Assembly (NCBI GenBank): GCA_022842935.1
Contig: JALHOP010000004.1
Span: forward strand, 248,001 to 312,000
From: Myxococcota bacterium
GTDB taxonomy: Bacteria; Myxococcota; XYA12-FULL-58-9; JALHOP01
Direction: 5' to 3'
DNA: 64,000 bases
Shown: positions 59,712-64,000 of the stretch, in pieces
How positions within the stretch are numbered: the first letter of the stretch is position 1
Layout: the number at the start of each line of letters is the position of its first letter
Translations under genes and position numbers: made by a program
Notes under the pieces: generated by a model
The model's input: only the letters and a program-made list of their open reading frames with translations
Told to the model about the DNA's origin: nothing
The model's database searches: none

Positions 59712-61550
59712 TTACGCCTTCGCCAGCCTCTCGGGGATGACGTCGACGAACATGAGACGCCGCGCTTCGACCTTGTCGCTCTGATGGTCGTAGATGAACT
59801 GACCAGCGGGCGACGTGAGCATGAGGTTTAACTTGCCCTTGTACATGACCTCTTCGATGTCGAGGTCCGCCTCGTTGAAGAAGCTCGCCCGATGCGCCGA
59901 GAAGTGGTCGCGTAGGTGCTTGTTCTCGAGCTGGCTCTTGATGAACTTGTCGATCGCTTCACGCGCCTTGCGAACGAGCTCGCTGCGGTCGCCCGGGATC
60001 GGTGTGAAGTCGAACGTGTAGCCCGCGTTGTCGAGAATACGGCGACCGCTGCCGTCGAAGGAAGAAACGTCCTTCTCGGTGGCCACCATCGCCATGAACC
60101 CATCCTGGACGTTGTACTTCTTGCCGTCGCTTGGGTTCACCGCGCGCAGTTGCAGGATGAGCTTTTGCGACTGCAGGCCGGTGCTCGGGTTCTTCCATGC
60201 CAGCTCCCCGACCGTCGCGATTTCGCAGTCGTTACGCTTACCCCAGATCGCACCGATGGACTTGATCGCCTGGTCGGCGCTGCACCCGGAGGCATTGCCT
60301 TCGAGCCCAAGTGCGAGCTGCTTGGTCTTGGGGTCGCTGTCCTGACGCGGCGGCTCCTGCCAGTCAGCTTTGATCATCTCGCGTTTGACGCCTTCGTTTT
60401 TGATCGCCTGGATCATGAAGTCGACGGTCGCGGCGTCGACCTGGCCGGGCAGCGCGTCACGCATGCACTTGGCCACCGCGTCGATGAAGTCTTTCGGCGA
60501 GGGCGACTTGGTGGTGAAGTAGAATCCGGTTTTGAGCGCGACGTGCAGCATGACGTCACAAGCGAGCTCGAAATTGCCGCCAAGGCGGGTCGCGAGTTGT
60601 TGGGTCACGCGCCAGCCGAAGCCGCCGTAAGCCTCTCCGCGATCATGGACCTCACTACCGGCCTGGCGTAGCGTCTTGTCGTTGTCGAGGTTGCGTAGCG
60701 GCTGACCGGGCTGTCCCAGGGCGCTACCAAAGTCCTCGGAGAGGTGCGGGTTGCGCGCCATCAGGGCCGGAGGGAAATCACCGAAGTAGCCCTCGTGAAT
60801 GGCGCCGCCTTCACCCGAGAACATGTCTGGGTTTTGCTTGTCGCCACGGCTGTGACCCGTCTCGTGGCGCGTGACGTCGTTGTCCGATGCGAGATGCCAG
60901 CGGCCGTTGTTGGTCCCGTAGTTGAGGTCATTGGCTGTTGGGCTGTACCAGGCGTTGAGGTCGGTGCTCGAGTTCGCCTTGCTTCGGATGACGCCGTTGT
61001 TGCGTGGCGCTGCCCACAGCTTGTTGTTGTCGATGCCGACCTGCGATTGCAGCCAGTTGGTGTAGATGCCGTCGGCGACGAGATTGGCCTGATCGAAGGC
61101 ATCGCGCGTCACCTTCGAGCCGTTCTCGAAGGGCTGCTGGTTGTCGAGCGTGTCGACCTGCGTGATGCCGGTGACGTGGACCCACTGGGCGCGAACGCCC
61201 GCAGGGCTCAAGGTGACGCCGGGGAGCTTGACGATACGGGTCTGGCCCTGGCTCGTGTGGTTGTTCTCGCGCTGCCAGACGATGACGCTGTCCGCAGCGA
61301 CGGCGCGCGGGGTTTCATTGGCGGCGATCTCGGTCAGCGCGCGGCCGAATGAGGTCACCTGCCCCTGGTTGTCGGAGGGCGTGGTCCGTGGCGCGAAGGC
61401 AACCGGTCCACTCGTGCGGACAGCGGCGTCCTTGACGGCTTGTGGCTTGGCGACCGGCGCGCTTGGCGACGCCTGGGCGGGCGCTGTCGCGGAGCTGGCG
61501 GCGGCCGAGCTTGTCTTCTTGATCTCTCCGCTGCCTTTGACGCTATCCAT
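59712..61550 (-). CDS. thermolysin-like (M4-type) metallopeptidase, paralogue 1
   Basis: 612 residues from ATG 61550. Residues 1-90 are Ala/Ser/Lys/Pro-rich and likely disordered; no signal peptide. SDNDVTRHETGHSRGDKQ gives HETGH at 229-233 and GGAIHEGYFGDFPPA gives Glu253, the 20-residue spacing of thermolysin, though the ExxxD is one residue longer. NAWYSPTANDLNYGTNNGRWH is like the M4 stretch before the zinc site, and SEVHDRGEAYGGFGWRVTQQL probably has the second His. The end, RRLMFVDVIPERLAKA, parallels that of the downstream paralogue. It starts about 280 bases from the divergent lipoprotein genes. Confidence 0.87.
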   Translation of the reverse strand: MDSVKGSGEIKKTSSAAASSATAPAQASPSAPVAKPQAVKDAAVRTSGPVAFAPRTTPSDNQGQVTSFGRALTEIAANETPRAVAADSVIVWQRENNHTSQGQTRIVKLPGVTLSPAGVRAQWVHVTGITQVDTLDNQQPFENGSKVTRDAFDQANLVADGIYTNWLQSQVGIDNNKLWAAPRNNGVIRSKANSSTDLNAWYSPTANDLNYGTNNGRWHLASDNDVTRHETGHSRGDKQNPDMFSGEGGAIHEGYFGDFPPALMARNPHLSEDFGSALGQPGQPLRNLDNDKTLRQAGSEVHDRGEAYGGFGWRVTQQLATRLGGNFELACDVMLHVALKTGFYFTTKSPSPKDFIDAVAKCMRDALPGQVDAATVDFMIQAIKNEGVKREMIKADWQEPPRQDSDPKTKQLALGLEGNASGCSADQAIKSIGAIWGKRNDCEIATVGELAWKNPSTGLQSQKLILQLRAVNPSDGKKYNVQDGFMAMVATEKDVSSFDGSGRRILDNAGYTFDFTPIPGDRSELVRKAREAIDKFIKSQLENKHLRDHFSAHRASFFNEADLDIEEVMYKGKLNLMLTSPAGQFIYDHQSDKVEARRLMFVDVIPERLAKA

Positions 61551-61832
61551 GGGGTGCTCCGTGACGATGTGTGGCGGCGATTATCGGCGTCGATGCGTCA
61601 CGGTTTCGTTGCAGTGACGCAGATCTTGCGCAGAGTTGGCGGTACCCGCTGCCCGCGCTGGTCGGGCGGCCCTCTACGATCGAGATGTCGTGGCGATGGC
61701 GCGCAACCCCAGGGGCCACCGGCCGATATTGATGATGCAAGCCTCATGAAAGCCGGTCGTCGGTCGGACGGTCGGGCCCCCATCCAAACAAGTTGAACGA
61801 AACGCATGAGCGCTCGCACGGCGAGGGACGCG

Positions 61833-63176
61833 ATGTCTTTGTCTCAATTGCGTGTGGACTTCGGGCGAACGGTTCTTTTGGGCGGTGTGTGCCTTCTCGC
61901 CGCGTTCGTCTCGGCATGTGGTGGGACGAGTCTCGAGAATGACCCGACCAAGATTCTCAGTGACTCGGACGACTCTGTCACCGCGCCCAACATCATCGCC
62001 GTGACGCCAACGGTTTGGTCAGCCGGCTCTACCGTGAAGTTACTCGGTGGCGACTTCATGGGCCCCTCGAAGGGCAAGGTCATGGTGCGTTTCGTTGGCA
62101 CCTACTCAGGCGGTGCTGGCGGCGGCGGTGGCAGCGTCGACATGGAGATCGAGGCCACCTACCGTGCGTCGAACAGAGTCGAGTTCGTTTTCGAGGCCGA
62201 CGACACGCCCAAGGGTTTTGGCTCGTCCATCGGCTCATTCAGCGGCAAAGTCACTGCGACCAACGTCAACAAACGCGGCGGCGAAGGCAAGTCAGAGGCA
62301 GTACAGACCACGATTCAAGTCGGGCCCTCGATCGTCGTCAACCGCGTCTCGCCGTATTCGCAATCCTGCGACGAGAAGCGCGCCCCGGGCATCTTGAACG
62401 GTGACCTCGTCGACATCGACTTGTCGGTGACGGGGATGGGTTCGGGCTCTGGCTATGCGCCCATTGCCCTTACAGCGGCGTATGTCGCTGTCGACGACCA
62501 GCCGCGCGTGGTCGAGGCGAATATCAGCGACGGGAATTCGACGCTGCTCACCATCGATCCGGGCATGCTCGCGCCGGGCGATGATCCGGAGAGCCTCAAT
62601 GACGCGCGCACCAGCCGTGACGTCGGTGTGAGCATCACGGCGACCGATGGCGAAGGCAACCAAATCCGCCGCCTGGTGGTCTTCACGGTGCATCAGCCTT
62701 ACGAGGTCTACTACGATGGTAACGTCGAGGTGGTCGAGGTGTTCGCACCTCAGGCCGTGACCGGGTGCCTTCCGGGCGGCATGAACGGCAACTCCTTCAA
62801 CTACAGCGAGAGCACCAACGAGGGGCGTAGTCGCGGCTATAGCTTGAGCGGCAGTTTCGGTGTCAGCGTTTGGATCTTGAACGTGGGCTTCGGCTTCGGC
62901 GTGTCGAGCAGCGTCTCGAGCGGTACGGGCACCGGCCTCGGCATCAGCCGCAGCGTCTTCCCTCACTGGTTTGGGGCCTTTTTCCGCCAGACATCGAAGC
63001 TCCTGCGCACTGGCACCATCGTCCGCTATGACGAATGTGGCGGTAGCCGCGAGGTCGGTGAAGCCTACGTCACCGACTGGACCTGGGCGCCTGGGTTCAA
63101 CATGAAGCCGGGTCCGTGTCCGCCGCTGCCCGAGCCGTTATTCTCCGAGCCGGGCATTGCGGACGGGGAGGAGTGA
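61833..63176 (+). CDS. lipoprotein with IPT-like domain and Gly/Ser-rich hydrophobic C-terminal region
   Basis: 447 residues from ATG 61833, preceded by GAGGG; an ATG at 61806 is also in frame. GVCLLAAFVSACGG is a lipoprotein signal with lipobox VSAC. PNIIAVTPTVWSAGSTVKLLGGDF opens an IPT/TIG-like immunoglobulin fold. Middle domains are beta-rich. Near residues 330-390 an unusual alternating Gly/Ser/aromatic stretch (RSRGYSLSGSFGVSVWILNV, GFGFGVSSSVSSGTGTGLGI) could form membrane-facing strands. Its stop overlaps the next start by one base (TGATG). No named family. Confidence 0.75.
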   Translation: MSLSQLRVDFGRTVLLGGVCLLAAFVSACGGTSLENDPTKILSDSDDSVTAPNIIAVTPTVWSAGSTVKLLGGDFMGPSKGKVMVRFVGTYSGGAGGGGGSVDMEIEATYRASNRVEFVFEADDTPKGFGSSIGSFSGKVTATNVNKRGGEGKSEAVQTTIQVGPSIVVNRVSPYSQSCDEKRAPGILNGDLVDIDLSVTGMGSGSGYAPIALTAAYVAVDDQPRVVEANISDGNSTLLTIDPGMLAPGDDPESLNDARTSRDVGVSITATDGEGNQIRRLVVFTVHQPYEVYYDGNVEVVEVFAPQAVTGCLPGGMNGNSFNYSESTNEGRSRGYSLSGSFGVSVWILNVGFGFGVSSSVSSGTGTGLGISRSVFPHWFGAFFRQTSKLLRTGTIVRYDECGGSREVGEAYVTDWTWAPGFNMKPGPCPPLPEPLFSEPGIADGEE

Positions 63177-64000
63177 TGCGCAGCTCCATCCTTGCCTTCG
63201 TTTTGGTGTCCGCAGCGGCGGTCGCGTGTGGCGATCTGCCGGAGCCGACCGTCAACGGCACGGCGACACCCTCGGACCAGCAGCAAACGAAGTCGCTCAA
63301 GCCCGAGCCCCCAGACCTTTCGACGCGCACGACCATGTCGGGCTACTCGTCGTTGCCTATCCGCGGAAGCGCCGAAAAGGACGCGACCATCATCGTCGAG
63401 GGCGGGGCGGCGCCAACCGCGGCCGACGTGCAGGGGACTGGTAACTTTTGCGTCGATGTAGCGCTCAAAGAAGGGCGCAATGACCTCAAGATCTTCGTGC
63501 AGCGCCTCGATGATTCGCGCTCCGATATGGTGACCTATCGGGTGACCTACGATCCGAGCATCGGTGAAGACGAAGAGGACCCAGAGGAGCCGTTGCCGCC
63601 TCCGACCGGGCAGGTGCGCGACGTGGCGGTTCGCAAGTCGGTCGGCGCGAGCGTCGCGGGCAGTGGCGTCAGTTACATCACGGACGCCGACGACGGCACC
63701 TACGCGAACTTCTCGTCTTACCCCGCGCTCTACATCGACCTCGGCTCGACCTACGCCATTCAGAAGATCGAGATCGTTTGGGCCGCCAATGCGACGACCG
63801 ACGGTACCTTCGCCGACGAATACGACCTCCTGACGAGCTTGCAGGCCTCGCCAACACGTCCGATGGACGCGTCCACCTCGGGCTGGTCTGTCGTTGCCTC
63901 GGTGGTCGGGGCCTCCGGTGGGAACGGAGACGGCGGTCTCGACACGTTCGAGGTGGGTACCCCCATCAGCGCGCGCTGGGTTGGTCTCACGGTCAACAGC
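63176..64000 (+). CDS. lipoprotein with F5/8-type C (discoidin-like) domain, 3' end outside window
   Basis: Open from ATG 63176 to the window end (275 codons). SILAFVLVSAAAVACGD is a lipoprotein signal with lipobox AVAC. An Ig-like segment (YSSLPIRGSAEKDATIIVEGG) is followed by an acidic linker. VAVRKSVGASVAGSG ... ITDADDGTYANFSSYPALYIDLGSTYAIQKIEIVW begins an F5/8 type C/discoidin-like domain, which binds sugars or surfaces. The start overlaps the previous stop, so both lipoproteins are one transcript. Confidence 0.85.
   Translation, partial: MRSSILAFVLVSAAAVACGDLPEPTVNGTATPSDQQQTKSLKPEPPDLSTRTTMSGYSSLPIRGSAEKDATIIVEGGAAPTAADVQGTGNFCVDVALKEGRNDLKIFVQRLDDSRSDMVTYRVTYDPSIGEDEEDPEEPLPPPTGQVRDVAVRKSVGASVAGSGVSYITDADDGTYANFSSYPALYIDLGSTYAIQKIEIVWAANATTDGTFADEYDLLTSLQASPTRPMDASTSGWSVVASVVGASGGNGDGGLDTFEVGTPISARWVGLTVNS

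Noticed and set aside
1-64000. CRISPR array, prophage or insertion sequence
   Set aside because: No regularly spaced direct repeats, transposase, integrase or phage structural genes were found.

Overview
The window is about 64 kb of high-GC DNA (roughly two thirds G+C by eye), densely coded on both strands, with many 1- to 4-base stop/start overlaps. It most likely comes from the chromosome of a myxobacterium (phylum Myxococcota). Supporting signs are a MYXO-CTERM-like C-terminal sorting tail at 37325-38449, an RCC1-repeat lipoprotein, the paired DUF1552 and DUF1592-type genes with a CxxCH haem motif, a TatT-type lipoprotein and many lipoproteins of unknown role. No phage genes, insertion sequences or CRISPR arrays were seen.

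Layout. 1-8378 is the distal part of an exopolysaccharide locus on the plus strand: two GT4 glycosyltransferases, a membrane protein, an O-antigen ligase/polymerase, an initiating sugar-phosphate transferase, a PLP sugar aminotransferase and a sugar oxidoreductase. A lipoprotein that resembles an alpha/beta hydrolase but lacks the nucleophile follows. 9638-18309 is the least familiar part: an SCP2-like small protein, a 1568-residue fusion of an anthrax-lethal-factor-like zinc peptidase with one degenerate and two intact CbxX-type AAA+ modules, and several unknown proteins, one with a broken P-loop. 18320-30016 holds housekeeping and stand-alone genes: an M1 aminopeptidase, an agmatinase-family hydrolase, a TrmN6-like methyltransferase, a DUF721 protein, an ArsR/SRPBCC/ClpP operon with a visible operator, a large alpha/beta hydrolase, tRNA-Arg(CCU), a lytic transglycosylase and an HU protein.

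30014-37315 is RNA and translation related: a CCA/poly(A) nucleotidyltransferase, a NifS-like protein without its PLP lysine, MnmA, RNase III, Era and Der, the last four joined by 4-base overlaps. Between the nucleotidyltransferase and the NifS-like gene lies an AT-richer gap with DnaA-box-like sites. 37325-42185 (minus) is an ECF sigma factor operon with envelope proteins, followed by the DUF1592/DUF1552/BNR cluster (42192-46730), RNase E/G with a decayed TonB-receptor fragment beside it, a beta-barrel protein, and a YfgM-like/BamB-like pair. 52037-55500 (minus) is pstC-pstA-pstB-phoU without pstS; its PstB departs from consensus at several catalytic positions. The last stretch has a Nudix protein, a TatT lipoprotein with a monoacylglycerol-lipase-like hydrolase, two tandem thermolysin-like metallopeptidases without signal peptides, and two new-looking lipoproteins, the second cut by the window end.

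A recurring theme is well-preserved reading frames whose catalytic residues have changed (alpha/beta hydrolase Ser to Gly, P-loop Lys to Gln, NifS Lys to Thr, PstB Q-loop and H-switch, Nudix Glu to Arg). Another is an over-represented octamer, GCGATAGC. All function calls rest on reading motifs; no database search was possible.
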